Shown: positions 1 through 7,548, counted from the first letter of the stretch. The stretch: DNA of 64,000 nt from Anaerolineales bacterium (GCA_016789305.1 JAEURJ010000008.1:1-64000); one strand, 5' to 3'. Made by a program: numbers and translations. Notes: generated by a model from the sequence alone, not told the origin.

Positions 1-142
1 GGAAATGGTCATGCCCGGAGACAATGTGAACCTGACCGTGCAGTTGATCGTGCCTGTGGCACTTGAGCAGGGTTCCAAGTTCGCCATTCGTGAAGGCGGT
101 CTCACCGTCGGCGCGGGTGTCGTTACCAAGATCATTGAATAA
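1..142 (+). CDS. tuf: Elongation factor Tu, C-terminal end (partial)
   Basis: The reading frame is open from base 2 and ends with TAA at 140-142. The 46 visible residues ([20 protein letters not shown], then FAIREGG and TVGAGVV) are the end of the third beta-barrel domain of EF-Tu, the GTPase that brings aminoacyl-tRNA to the ribosome. The N-terminal GTPase domain lies outside the window. It sits 20 bases before rpmG, as in many bacteria where tuf precedes rpmG-secE-nusG. Confidence 0.96.
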   Translation, partial: EMVMPGDNVNLTVQLIVPVALEQGSKFAIREGGLTVGAGVVTKIIE

Positions 143-162
143 TTAGAAAGTAAGGTAGCAAG

Positions 163-333
163 ATGGCTTCCAAGAAGAAGGATGTTCGCCCCGTCATTAC
201 ACTTCAATGCAATGATTGCAAGGAGCGAAACTACACCACCGAGAAGAATCGCCGAAACGATCCTAATCGGTTGGAGTTCAACAAATACTGCAAACGCTGC
301 AAGAAACACACGCAGCACCGCGAAACGAAGTAG
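163..333 (+). CDS. rpmG: 50S ribosomal protein L33
   Basis: A 56-residue basic protein starting [19 protein letters not shown] and ending KHTQHRETK. It has the L33 core with two cysteine pairs (CNDC and CKRC) that can bind zinc, so this is the zinc-containing form. L33 is a small protein of the large subunit near the E site. The start ATG follows a modest purine-rich stretch (taaggtagcaag). It lies between tuf and tRNA-Trp, the usual place. Confidence 0.95.
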   Translation: MASKKKDVRPVITLQCNDCKERNYTTEKNRRNDPNRLEFNKYCKRCKKHTQHRETK

Positions 334-340
334 TTTATTA

Positions 341-399
341 GTCAGATAGTCATAAAGCCCGGTAGTCAAAACAACTACAAGACCAAGTGACTATCTGAC
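341..399 (+). other. 12-bp inverted repeat before tRNA-Trp
   Basis: GTCAGATAGTCA at 341-352 is perfectly complementary to TGACTATCTGAC at 388-399, closing a 35-base loop that holds a smaller GTAGT/ACTAC hairpin. The stem ends six bases before the tRNA. There is no T tract, so it is not an obvious terminator. A double-strand processing site that separates the rpmG message from the tRNA is plausible. Confidence 0.55.
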
Positions 400-405
400 G
401 ACCTT

Positions 406-478
406 AGGCCAGTGGCTCAATTGGCAGAGCACTCGTCTCCAAAACGAGCGGTTGTGGGTTCGATTCCTACCTGGCCTG
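406..478 (+). tRNA. trnW: tRNA-Trp (anticodon CCA)
   Basis: Acceptor arms AGGCCAG (406-412) and CTGGCCT (471-477) pair, with discriminator G at 478. The anticodon stem CTCGT/ACGAG encloses the loop CTCCAAA, giving anticodon CCA. The T arm holds GGTTCGATTCC. CCA is not encoded. A tRNA-Trp between rpmG and secE is a common arrangement in bacteria. Confidence 0.96.
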
Positions 479-485
479 CCTTGGC

Positions 486-513
486 AACGTCGCTTTTCAA
501 AAGGCGACGTTTT
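486..513 (+). terminator. Hairpin after tRNA-Trp
   Basis: AACGTCGC at 486-493 pairs with GCGACGTT at 504-511, extended inward by TTTT/AAAA, and is followed by only a short T run (TTTT). It may be a weak terminator or a processing hairpin between the tRNA and secE, which begins 31 bases later. Confidence 0.45.
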
Positions 514-542
514 AGCCGTAAAATCAAGAAGGAGTATATCCC

Positions 543-767
543 TTGGCTGAGAAAGAAAAGAAAGCCCGAAAAAGCGAAAACGCCATTCAGAAATACTTTC
601 GCGAAACCACAGGCGAATTACGCAAAGTAAGCTGGCCCACCTGGCCCGATGCCTGGCGCCTCACTCAACTGGTTTTGTTGGTGATGTTGGTCATGGGAGT
701 TTTTCTGGGTTTAATGGATGCGCTTGGCCGTGAGTTGATCAATCTTGTGATCGGCGTCGGTGCATAA
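543..767 (+). CDS. secE: Preprotein translocase subunit SecE
   Basis: A 74-residue protein with a basic N-terminus, the conserved amphipathic segment TTGELRKVSWPTWPDAWRLT, and one membrane helix (about residues 42-62). SecE clamps SecY in the protein-export channel of the inner membrane. The start is TTG at 543, supported by AAGGAG eight bases upstream. No ATG start fits. It is the short single-helix form, not the three-helix enterobacterial one. nusG follows 18 bases later, so the two are co-transcribed. Confidence 0.95.
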   Translation: MAEKEKKARKSENAIQKYFRETTGELRKVSWPTWPDAWRLTQLVLLVMLVMGVFLGLMDALGRELINLVIGVGA

Positions 768-785
768 ATTTGAATTGAGGATCTG

Positions 786-1469
786 ATGGATTTACCGGAG
801 CAGTTTGAACAGGAACCGATGAACGAAGAACCAGCCGAGGAGCAAACCGCTCCTGCGGAAGTTCCCGCTTCATCTCCCAAGCCGAAGCCTGCTACCCGCT
901 CCGAACAGATTCCAAACGATCTGCCTTCGGTGGAAGTGACAGTTGAAGGCCCGGCATGGTATGTAATTCATTGCTACTCGGGTTATGAAAACAAAGTCCG
1001 TCACAACCTTGAGCAGCGTATCGAAACCATGGGGATGAAAGACAAGATCTTTGATGTTGTCATCCCGACCCAGGAAGAGATCGAAGTCAAAGACGGCAAA
1101 CGCAAAAAGGTGGAACGTCACATTTTTCCCGGATACGTCTTGGTCAACCTCGCGTTGACGGAAGAATCCTGGTATGTGGTTCGCAACACACCTGGCGTCA
1201 CCGGCTTTGTTGGAATGGGGAATTCCCCCACACCTTTGCGACCGGAAGAAGTGGCCCAGATCGTCAAACGCATGGAAGCGGAAGCACCTACCGTCAAAGT
1301 TACATACAAGGTGGGGGAGCGCGTCCGTATTGTGGATGGGCCGTTCAATGATTTCCGCGGTGTGGTTTCCGAGATTGACATGGAACGTACAAAGGTCCGC
1401 GTGATGGTGAGCTTCTTCGGACGCGAAACACCTGTTGAGTTGGATTTCCTGCAGGTGGAAAAAAGTTAA
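786..1469 (+). CDS. nusG: Transcription termination/antitermination protein NusG
   Basis: A 227-residue NusG. The NGN domain begins near residue 57 (AWYVIHCYSGYENKV) and contains the FPGYVLV motif that contacts RNA polymerase. The C-terminal KOW domain is KVGERVRIVDGPFNDFRGVV (about residues 176-195). Residues 1-55 form an acidic, Pro/Ala/Glu-rich extension absent from E. coli NusG and probably disordered. NusG couples polymerase to the ribosome or Rho; the rho gene lies at the other end of this window. The start ATG follows GAGG. Confidence 0.96.
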   Translation: MDLPEQFEQEPMNEEPAEEQTAPAEVPASSPKPKPATRSEQIPNDLPSVEVTVEGPAWYVIHCYSGYENKVRHNLEQRIETMGMKDKIFDVVIPTQEEIEVKDGKRKKVERHIFPGYVLVNLALTEESWYVVRNTPGVTGFVGMGNSPTPLRPEEVAQIVKRMEAEAPTVKVTYKVGERVRIVDGPFNDFRGVVSEIDMERTKVRVMVSFFGRETPVELDFLQVEKS

Positions 1470-1480
1470 TTGGACAGTAA

Positions 1481-1568
1481 CAGGCCTCCCGTAGGCCTGA
1501 TGCGGTGGGAGGGTCTCCCGTAATGACCCGCTAAAACCACGAGTACCGACGGTCATGGCCTTCGGTAC
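1481..1568 (+). promoter_or_regulatory. rplK-rplA leader with L1-binding-site mimic
   Basis: Three hairpins precede rplK. CAGGCCT/AGGCCTG occupies 1481-1499. A middle structure at 1503-1531 carries GGTGGGAGG followed by AATGACCCGC. GTACCGA/TCGGTAC (1543-1568) ends just before the AAGGAG of rplK. GGTGGGAGG is also the core of the L1-binding helix of 23S rRNA, and autogenous control of the L11-L1 operon by L1 is well established. The assignment to L1 is therefore an inference from known mimicry plus the sequence match. Confidence 0.6.
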
Positions 1569-1579
1569 AAGGAGAAAAA

Positions 1580-2005
1580 ATGGCAAAGAAACTGAAAGCA
1601 ATCGTACGTCTCCAGCTTCAAGCTGGAAAGGCCAATCCTGCACCTCCAGTAGGTCCTGCTTTGGCAAGTCATGGCATTAACATCATGGCCTTTTGTAAGG
1701 AATACAACGCCCGCACTTCCAATCGTCCTGGCGAAGTATTGCCTGCAGAAATTACCATCTATACAGATGGTTCTTTCACCTTTGTGCTTCGCACTCCGCC
1801 TGCAGCAGTTTTGCTCCGCAAAGCCGCCGGTGTGGAAAAGGGCTCCGGCGTTCCCAACAAGGAAAAAGTCGGGAAGGTAACCCGCGCTCAGGTGAAGGAA
1901 ATTGCCGAGCTGAAAATGAAGGATCTGAACGCCATCAACCTGGATGGCGCGATGAAACAAGTTGAAGGCACCGCCCGCTCGATGGGCATTACAGTAACCG
2001 ATTAA
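1580..2005 (+). CDS. rplK: 50S ribosomal protein L11
   Basis: A 141-residue L11 of normal length. The N-terminal domain starts with [20 protein letters not shown] followed by [15 protein letters not shown], the Pro-rich thiostrepton-site region. The C-terminal rRNA-binding domain ends with [13 protein letters not shown]11 forms the GTPase-associated centre with 23S rRNA and contacts L10 and elongation factors. The start ATG has AAGGAG six bases upstream. rplA follows after a 50-base gap. Confidence 0.97.
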   Translation: MAKKLKAIVRLQLQAGKANPAPPVGPALASHGINIMAFCKEYNARTSNRPGEVLPAEITIYTDGSFTFVLRTPPAAVLLRKAAGVEKGSGVPNKEKVGKVTRAQVKEIAELKMKDLNAINLDGAMKQVEGTARSMGITVTD

Positions 2006-2008
2006 TTT

Positions 2009-2023
2009 TGTGGGAGGATGACC
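2009..2023 (+). promoter_or_regulatory. Second GTGGGAGG...ATGACC motif before rplA
   Basis: TGTGGGAGGATGACC lies in the short rplK-rplA gap and repeats the GTGGGAGG plus ATGACC pattern seen upstream of rplK. It may be a second L1 contact site or a translational-coupling structure. This is based only on motif similarity. Confidence 0.35.
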
Positions 2024-2055
2024 TCGGGTTGTCCGCTTGCACCACGGAGGATAAA

Positions 2056-2769
2056 ATGACCAAACACGGAAAGAAATATACGGCTGCCGCAGCCAAGGTT
2101 GATATCGACAAAGTGTACTCCGCCAAGGAAGCAGTAACCCTTGCCAAGGAAACTTCATTCACCAAGTTCGATGCAACCATCGAAGTTCACTTACGCACCA
2201 CATTGGATTCCCGCCAGGCTGATCAGCAGTTGCGCGACGTCGTTGTGCTCCCCAATGGCCTTGGAAAAACAGTTCGCGTTTTAGTCTTCGCCCAGGGTGA
2301 AGGCGCTGCCGCAGCCCGTGCTGCCGGTGCGGACATGGTTGCCGATGACGACGAATCGATGAAGAAGCTCGAAGGCGGCGCGCTGGATTATGATGTTGCC
2401 ATCGCCACCCCCGATGCAATGGGCAAGGTCGGTCGTTTGGGCCGCGTTCTCGGCCCCCGCGGCTTGATGCCGAATCCCAAAGCCGGTACTGTGGTCTCAG
2501 CTCAGGATATGGATCGCGCGATCAAGGAAGCAAAAGCGGGTCGCGTGGAATATCGCCTCGATAAGACGAATAACATTCACGTTTCCATCGGCAAGGCTTC
2601 CTTTTCCGCCGATAAATTATTCGAAAACTACGTCGCTTTGATGGATGCGATCAACAAATCCCGTCCCTCCGGCGCAAAGGGTAATTTCGTAAAACGTATT
2701 ACAATTACCTCCACCATGGGTCCCGGCGTCAAAGCCGATCCTGGTGAACATGTGGAAGGTGTCGAGTAG
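2056..2769 (+). CDS. rplA: 50S ribosomal protein L1
   Basis: A 237-residue L1, starting [19 protein letters not shown] with GGAGG seven bases upstream. An in-frame upstream start at 2008 would add 16 residues with no match to the family and was not used. Recognisable segments are the domain II RNA-binding region [20 protein letters not shown] and the closing [15 protein letters not shown]1 forms the mobile stalk at the E site and represses its own operon by binding the leader. Confidence 0.97.
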   Translation: MTKHGKKYTAAAAKVDIDKVYSAKEAVTLAKETSFTKFDATIEVHLRTTLDSRQADQQLRDVVVLPNGLGKTVRVLVFAQGEGAAAARAAGADMVADDDESMKKLEGGALDYDVAIATPDAMGKVGRLGRVLGPRGLMPNPKAGTVVSAQDMDRAIKEAKAGRVEYRLDKTNNIHVSIGKASFSADKLFENYVALMDAINKSRPSGAKGNFVKRITITSTMGPGVKADPGEHVEGVE

Positions 2770-2954
2770 CAATACTCGTTTAACCCTAAATAGCCCCTTC
2801 GCCGATGAAGGTAGGTGTTCTCTTTTTTGGAGAACTTAATTCCCTGCTCAGGTGAAGACGTTAAGCAAATTTCAGCCCTTTATTGGGTTGTACTACTCGC
2901 AAGAGTATTTGCCGAAGTCTTTGCCCTGTGATGGTGGCAAAGACTTTTTATTGA
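2770..2954 (+). promoter_or_regulatory. L10 leader with attenuator hairpin
   Basis: The 200-base untranslated stretch between rplA and rplJ matches in position the L10 leader, where the L10-L12 complex binds its own mRNA. Near its end AAGTCTTTGCC (2915-2925) pairs with GGCAAAGACTT (2935-2945) and runs into TTTTT, an intrinsic-terminator shape directly before the strong AAAGGAGGT (2955-2963) of rplJ. Upstream TACTCGCAAGAGTA (2892-2905) and TTCTCTTTTTTGGAGAA (2818-2834) are further hairpins. The terminator fold may set the L10/L12 to L1 ratio. Confidence 0.65.
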
Positions 2955-2971
2955 AAGGAGGTAAATACACT

Positions 2972-3502
2972 TTGGCAATTTCAAAAGAACGTAAAGAGGA
3001 AGTGCTCTCCACTTACTCTGAATGGGTCAAGAAAAGCGAAGCCGTGATTCTCGTTGAGTATACCGGCGTCAAAATGAAGGACCTGAATACCATTCGCGCA
3101 AAGATACGTGAAACCGGTGGTGAATTTCACATTGTGAAAAACACCCTGGCTCGCCGTGTTTTCGCGGATCAAGGAATGGACCTGCCCAAGGATTATCTTG
3201 TCAAGTCCACAGCGATCTCTTTCGCATTCAATGATCCCGCTTCCACCGCAAAAGCATTGACCGATGCAACAAAAGGCAATGAGTTCATCAAGGTAAAAGG
3301 CGGTTTCATGGGCGGCAAGTCGCTCAATGCAAATCAGGTCAAGTCCCTGTCTGAAATGCCCCCGCTTCCCGTTATGCGCGCAACGCTTTTGGGCGTACTG
3401 CAGGCTCCAGCCAGCAAACTCGTGCGCACACTGGCAGAACCCGCTCGCGGTCTCGCAGCAGTGGTCAAGGCACGTTCAGAGAGCGCACAGGCTTCGGCCT
3501 AG
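2972..3502 (+). CDS. rplJ: 50S ribosomal protein L10
   Basis: A 176-residue L10. The start is TTG at 2972 with a perfect AAAGGAGGT eight bases upstream. The open frame runs back to 2852 but that part is the structured leader. Family segments include YTGVKMKDLNTIRAKIRETG, FHIVKNTLARRVF, and a C-terminal helix ending RSESAQASA where L12 dimers attach. L10 anchors the L7/L12 stalk to 23S rRNA next to L11. Confidence 0.95.
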   Translation: MAISKERKEEVLSTYSEWVKKSEAVILVEYTGVKMKDLNTIRAKIRETGGEFHIVKNTLARRVFADQGMDLPKDYLVKSTAISFAFNDPASTAKALTDATKGNEFIKVKGGFMGGKSLNANQVKSLSEMPPLPVMRATLLGVLQAPASKLVRTLAEPARGLAAVVKARSESAQASA

Positions 3503-3580
3503 TTATCGAATTCTGTGAGAATATCTCTCACCCAATATCGTCCAATTCAAAAATAATTACTTAGCAAGGAGTGCTAAACA

Positions 3581-3961
3581 ATGTCTGACAAGCTCGAAAA
3601 ACTCGTTGATGAACTTTCCACCCTGTCCGTACTCGAGGCCGCTGACCTCGTCAAGAAACTCGAAGAGAAGTGGGGCGTTTCCGCCGCTGCTCCTGTCGCT
3701 GTTGCTGCCGTTGGCGGCGCTGCTGCTTCCGCTGAACCTGTCGAAGAGAAGACCGAATTCGATGTGGTCATCAAGGATGCAGGTGCCAAGAAGATTGACG
3801 TCATCAAGGTCGTTCGCCAGTTGACTTCCCTCGGCCTTGGCGAAGCCAAGACTTTGGCTGAAACCGCTGGCTCCAAGGTCCTCACCGGCGTTGGCAAGGA
3901 TGCCGCTCAGGATGCCAAGAAGAAGCTCGAAGAAGCCGGCGCTTCCGTCGTCGTCGAGTAA
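3581..3961 (+). CDS. rplL: 50S ribosomal protein L7/L12
   Basis: A 126-residue L7/L12: an N-terminal dimerisation domain ([20 protein letters not shown]), an Ala/Val-rich hinge around residues 35-55, and the C-terminal factor-binding domain with [20 protein letters not shown] and [10 protein letters not shown]. It recruits elongation factors to the ribosome. AAGGAG lies upstream of the ATG. A strong terminator follows at once, so the ribosomal operon ends here and does not read into rpoB. Confidence 0.97.
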   Translation: MSDKLEKLVDELSTLSVLEAADLVKKLEEKWGVSAAAPVAVAAVGGAAASAEPVEEKTEFDVVIKDAGAKKIDVIKVVRQLTSLGLGEAKTLAETAGSKVLTGVGKDAAQDAKKKLEEAGASVVVE

Positions 3962-3981
3962 TTTCACGGATTTTCAAACAA

Positions 3982-4010
3982 AAAGACGGCTCTTCGGAGC
4001 CGTCTTTGCA
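3982..4010 (+). terminator. Intrinsic terminator of the rplKAJL operon
   Basis: An 11-bp perfect stem, AAAGACGGCTC (3982-3992) with GAGCCGTCTTT (3997-4007), closed by a TTCG tetraloop. The T run is short because part of it lies in the stem. It separates the ribosomal block from the ubiquitin-like operon. Confidence 0.9.
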
Positions 4011-4051
4011 TTTAAGTAAACTGACCTGGTACCAATATCCTACGCCACAAG

Positions 4052-4080
4052 TTGACTCTCAGGGAGGAAATTCCTATAAT
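4052..4080 (+). promoter_or_regulatory. Promoter of the ubiquitin-like operon
   Basis: TTGACT at 4052-4057 and TATAAT at 4075-4080 are separated by 17 bases, close to the sigma-70 consensus. The expected transcription start is near 4087, leaving a leader of about 32 bases before the GTG of the first gene. Confidence 0.8.
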
Positions 4081-4086
4081 CGCTTC

Positions 4087-4099
4087 ATTGGTCTGACCA
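4087..4099 (+). promoter_or_regulatory. Candidate GntR/FadR-type operator
   Basis: ATTGGTCTGACCA contains the perfect palindrome TGGTC-T-GACCA (4089-4099), which fits the TGG-N5-CCA operator pattern of the FadR subfamily of GntR repressors. It lies seven bases after the -10 box, on the expected transcription start, where a bound repressor would block initiation. The first gene of the operon encodes a GntR-type winged helix, so autoregulation is the simplest reading. Confidence 0.6.
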
Positions 4100-4118
4100 C
4101 CATACCACAGGAGCCGCC

Positions 4119-5768
4119 GTGAAAATTCAACCGATTACCCATAAAACTCTTGCAGAAGCCGTCGCTGGGAAGCTCGCTGGCTCACTCCTTGATGGCAGTC
4201 TCCAACCCGGTGCACAGCTTCCCCCAGAGCGTGAATTAATCACAAAATTTGGCATTAGCCGCTCGACGCTGCGCGAGGCCTTAAAGATGCTTGAGAATAA
4301 TCAACTGATCGAGTCACGCCCAAATGTGGGCTGGTTCGCTCTCGAGATCAACGATTCAAATCTGACAGAGGCGAAGGAACTTTCGGGTTCATCGAATCAG
4401 GCTGAACGTCAGACCCGAAACGAGCCGCCAACAGGTCCGATCAGATTGCCAGTCCACATTGAAAAGCCAATTCACATCCCAAATCTTAGCAAGGACCGTC
4501 AAGGTACTTTTGATTTCATCTCCTGGTGGGATCGCGATAAAGTGCGAAATGCAAAGGTGCTGGTGATCGGGGCTGGTGCGTTGGGCAACGAAGTCATCAA
4601 GAATCTTGCATTGATGGGGATCGGCCATATCTTCATCGTCGATTTTGACAAGATCGAAGCGGCTAACTTAAGTCGTTCGGTGCTTTTTCGCGAAGCGGAT
4701 AATAATCGCAGCAAGGCTGAGATCGCAGCTGCACGTGCAAAATCGGTAAACCCGGATATTCATGTGCAGTATCTGAACGGTGATGTGACTACCCAGCTTG
4801 GCCTTGGAATTTTTCGCCGCATGGATGCGATCATCGGCTGTCTCGATAATCGTGAAGCACGGCTTGCCGTTAATCGTTTTTGTTATTGGATGAACAAGCC
4901 GTGGGTGGATGGTGCGATTCAAGAATTGCTAGGATTGATGCGCGTCTTTGTGCCGGGGCAGGGTGCCTGTTACGAATGTACGCTCACCGAGCAGGCAATT
5001 CGCGACCTGTCGTTGCGTTATTCATGTCCGCTGCTTGCACGTCAAAATATTTTGCTTGGAAAAGTTCCAACCACGCCAACGATTGCCTCGATCATCGGAG
5101 GAATGCAATCGCAGGAGGCCTTGAAGATCATCAACAGCATGCCCATTGAGCCAGGCAAAGTGACTCACTTCAACGGCATGGTTAACATGATGCATACCAC
5201 TGCATATTCACCCCGTGAAGATTGTGAATCGCACTGGACCTATGGCGATGTGACCGAATTGCCGGCCCGTGTCGAGCGGACGACTCTTGATGACCTGCTC
5301 CGCATTGCCTGTGCAGATCTTGGCTTGAACGCGGTACTTGAATTGGATCAGGAATTGATCACGAGGCTCGAATGTCCGAATTGCCATACAGCGGAAGAAA
5401 TTGTACGCCCATTAAGTGAAGTGACTTTTGAAGCCGGGCATTGTCCAACCTGCGGTGTTTTGCGTGAAGCCAGCCTGACCCACATTATTACTGGCGATGA
5501 ATCGTTTCTACACCGGACTTTAGCCAGTGTAGGTGTTCCGCCTCTTCACATTATCCGTGCTCATAATGGAGAAGAATATCGGTTTTATGAATTAAGCGGT
5601 GATCTTGAAGAAGCCCTTCATTTCCGCCACTTTGACTCCACGGTGAAATTAGATACGAAATCACAGACTTCCCGCATTCGTTTGAAAGATAAGGTGAAAA
5701 TCAAGGATAAGGATAAAGAAGCTCCCCTTGTTATCAAGCCGCGTGGACGTGTTCGCCTGCGCGATTAA
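4119..5768 (+). CDS. E1-like ubiquitin-like activating enzyme with N-terminal GntR winged helix
   Basis: A 549-residue protein starting with GTG, with GGAG five bases upstream. Residues 8-74 are a GntR-family winged helix-turn-helix (LPPERELITKFGISRSTLRE). Residues 135-350 are a ThiF/MoeB/E1 adenylation domain: glycine-rich loop GAGALG (151-156), acidic D175/D177, R186, K199 and D243. C284/C287 and C419/C422 plus C442/C445 are CxxC pairs suited to zinc. C303 (YSCP) is a candidate thioester cysteine. The tail from about 510 is Lys/Arg-rich. By family it should adenylate the C-terminal glycine of the modifier at 7618 and pass it to the E2-like protein at 6700. The fusion of a transcription-factor domain to an E1 is unusual; it could be a true DNA-binding repressor or a reused fold. 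Confidence 0.85.
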   Translation: MKIQPITHKTLAEAVAGKLAGSLLDGSLQPGAQLPPERELITKFGISRSTLREALKMLENNQLIESRPNVGWFALEINDSNLTEAKELSGSSNQAERQTRNEPPTGPIRLPVHIEKPIHIPNLSKDRQGTFDFISWWDRDKVRNAKVLVIGAGALGNEVIKNLALMGIGHIFIVDFDKIEAANLSRSVLFREADNNRSKAEIAAARAKSVNPDIHVQYLNGDVTTQLGLGIFRRMDAIIGCLDNREARLAVNRFCYWMNKPWVDGAIQELLGLMRVFVPGQGACYECTLTEQAIRDLSLRYSCPLLARQNILLGKVPTTPTIASIIGGMQSQEALKIINSMPIEPGKVTHFNGMVNMMHTTAYSPREDCESHWTYGDVTELPARVERTTLDDLLRIACADLGLNAVLELDQELITRLECPNCHTAEEIVRPLSEVTFEAGHCPTCGVLREASLTHIITGDESFLHRTLASVGVPPLHIIRAHNGEEYRFYELSGDLEEALHFRHFDSTVKLDTKSQTSRIRLKDKVKIKDKDKEAPLVIKPRGRVRLRD

Positions 5769-5791
5769 AAAGGAAGATCGAAGAACACAAA

Positions 5792-6685
5792 ATGGCAACC
5801 CGTGCTTTAACGATGAGCAATTCCCTTCCCACTGCCAATCGCCAAAGAGGCTTTACAGGTCGACTGGTCTTGTTGCTGCTGTTTGTCGCGGGTATTACTT
5901 TCTGGACGTATTTTGTGTATATCAGCCAGCATTCGATCTCGAAAATATTGATGACGGCTTTTGCCGCTTTGATGATCTCGCTGGCGGCCAGCCTTGGAGC
6001 ACGATTTCTTTTTTATAAACGCAACTGGTTTGTTCGGCTCATTACTGCCTGGGGCTCCCTGATTCTTGGTTTGTTTCTACTTGGGATCATTACAAATTGG
6101 AGAATGGGTATTGGGCCTGTTGAGTTTTGGCGGAGAACTTACGATTGGATCGAGATCGCCCAATTGGGCGGCGGAATGTTTGTCGCATTACTGGGTTTAG
6201 GTGCGTGGTGGCATGGACCTGCTGTTGCCCCGATTGCGCGCAAATCAAACCGCTCGCCCAAACACCGTCCAACTCCCGTACGTGAAGAAAGGCCACGCAG
6301 GCAGCAGCCAACTCCATCCGTTCGGTCTGAGCCGCCTCGCCTGGCTCAAACACCTGCAGCTCGAAGTTCTGGTCACAGAAATGCGGTGCAACTGAAAGTG
6401 GCAAAACAGGCGCGGGCGATAACGAGATCCGCTCCCCATGCGGAAAAGGTGGTTGTCGGACGGTTGACCAGGACGGTTCGCCCGGCCAGATTGCGGAAGT
6501 TATTTCAACGCAAGCGTGAGATGCAAATCTCCACCCATGAAGAACACCGCTGTCCGTATTGTTTGGAAGATGTCAAACGGAATGACCCGCGTGGTGTGAA
6601 GGAATGCAGTATTTGCCACACATTGCATCATGGTGACTGTTGGGATATCACCGGCATGTGCCAGGTGCCTCATCTAAATTCATAA
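5792..6685 (+). CDS. Membrane RING-like protein, candidate E3 ligase
   Basis: A 297-residue protein with four predicted membrane helices (about 24-45, 52-74, 82-101, 121-140), a disordered Pro/Arg-rich linker (150-245) and a C-terminal zinc-binding treble clef. The clef ligands are C254, C257, C272, C275, H279 or H280, C283 and C290, with the CW pair (C283-W284) seen in prokaryotic RING families described by Aravind and colleagues. Such domains dock E2 enzymes in eukaryotic E3 ligases. It lies between the E1 and E2 genes, 23 bases after the first and 14 before the second. The likely role is to bring the charged E2 to membrane or envelope targets. Ligase activity is inferred, not shown. Confidence 0.75.
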   Translation: MATRALTMSNSLPTANRQRGFTGRLVLLLLFVAGITFWTYFVYISQHSISKILMTAFAALMISLAASLGARFLFYKRNWFVRLITAWGSLILGLFLLGIITNWRMGIGPVEFWRRTYDWIEIAQLGGGMFVALLGLGAWWHGPAVAPIARKSNRSPKHRPTPVREERPRRQQPTPSVRSEPPRLAQTPAARSSGHRNAVQLKVAKQARAITRSAPHAEKVVVGRLTRTVRPARLRKLFQRKREMQISTHEEHRCPYCLEDVKRNDPRGVKECSICHTLHHGDCWDITGMCQVPHLNS

Positions 6686-6699
6686 CGGAGGAAATGAGT

Positions 6700-7548
6700 A
6701 TGCCAGATATTAATGTTTCGATCGTTTTGCCCAGCGGCGGAACCCGCGCTGCGGAAGTTCCGGATGACGTGACCATCCACGACCTAATGAGCGAGTTAAC
6801 CTCATTGCTGGAATTGCCGACCACGGGTCCCGATGGACGCCCGATGGGATACCGCCTCGACAGCAAGGCACTCGGCCGTGAATTGAAAGATGGCGAGACG
6901 CTGGCTGCGGCAGGCATCCCGGAAAATGACCGGTTGATGCTCACGGCTGATATTACTGCCGGTGGTGTGGTCTCCGTTGCAGGAAGTCCGCGGATGCGCC
7001 GATTAAAAGGCGATTTCGAATTGATGAACGAACTCGTCTCGCGTAGTGACTTGATCAGCTTTCGCTCTGTTTCCAGTGCGCCGAATCTTCCGCCTGAACG
7101 ATACATTGTGACCTTCCAATGCAAAAGCATTGTGGATGTGGATCGCGCCGGGAATCCCAAATTTGCAAATCATCACCAGGTGGAGATCTACCTGCACAAT
7201 CAATATCCGCAGCGCTGGCCGGGTATGAAATGGCTGACGCCCATCTGGCATCCCAATATTAATCATGTAAATGGAAGTGTGTGTATCGATGCTGCCTGGT
7301 GGACTGCGAGTCGTTCGTTGGATCGATTGGTCATCATGCTGGGGGAGATGTTGCAATGGAAGAACTTCCATGATGACCCGAAAAAGCCGCCCTTCCCGTG
7401 GGATGTGGAAGCGGCGCGATGGTCTCGTGAATATCGCAAGAAACACCCAAACGCTTTCCCAGTGGAGACGCGCGAATTACTTCGACCGGAACGAGTGAAG
7501 GTAAAACCCATTGAGGTCAAAAAGAAACCTGTCATTCGATTGAAATAG
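6700..7548 (+). CDS. Ubiquitin-like domain fused to an E2 conjugating enzyme
   Basis: A 282-residue protein. Residues 1-89 are a ubiquitin-like fold ending ADITAGG, about three-quarters identical by eye to the free protein at 7618. Residues from about 100 form a complete UBC domain: first helix RMRRLKGDFELMNEL, PPERYIVTF, YPQRWPGMKWL, the HPN motif at 184-186 and the catalytic cysteine C195 in NGSVCID. The spacing HPN-x8-C is one residue longer than usual. A basic tail closes it (VKVKPIEVKKKPVIRLK). The ATG at 6700 is chosen because GGAGG lies eight bases upstream; an ATG at 6694 is too close. By family it would take the modifier from the E1 as a thioester. The fused modifier could act in cis or as a docking domain. 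Confidence 0.88.
   Translation: MPDINVSIVLPSGGTRAAEVPDDVTIHDLMSELTSLLELPTTGPDGRPMGYRLDSKALGRELKDGETLAAAGIPENDRLMLTADITAGGVVSVAGSPRMRRLKGDFELMNELVSRSDLISFRSVSSAPNLPPERYIVTFQCKSIVDVDRAGNPKFANHHQVEIYLHNQYPQRWPGMKWLTPIWHPNINHVNGSVCIDAAWWTASRSLDRLVIMLGEMLQWKNFHDDPKKPPFPWDVEAARWSREYRKKHPNAFPVETRELLRPERVKVKPIEVKKKPVIRLK

Noticed and set aside
412..630. 72-codon frame starting in tRNA-Trp
   Set aside because: It runs through the tRNA, the hairpin and the secE start; it has no independent support.
870..1667. 265-codon minus-strand frame across nusG and rplK
   Set aside because: It spans two clear genes and the structured leader between them on the other strand.
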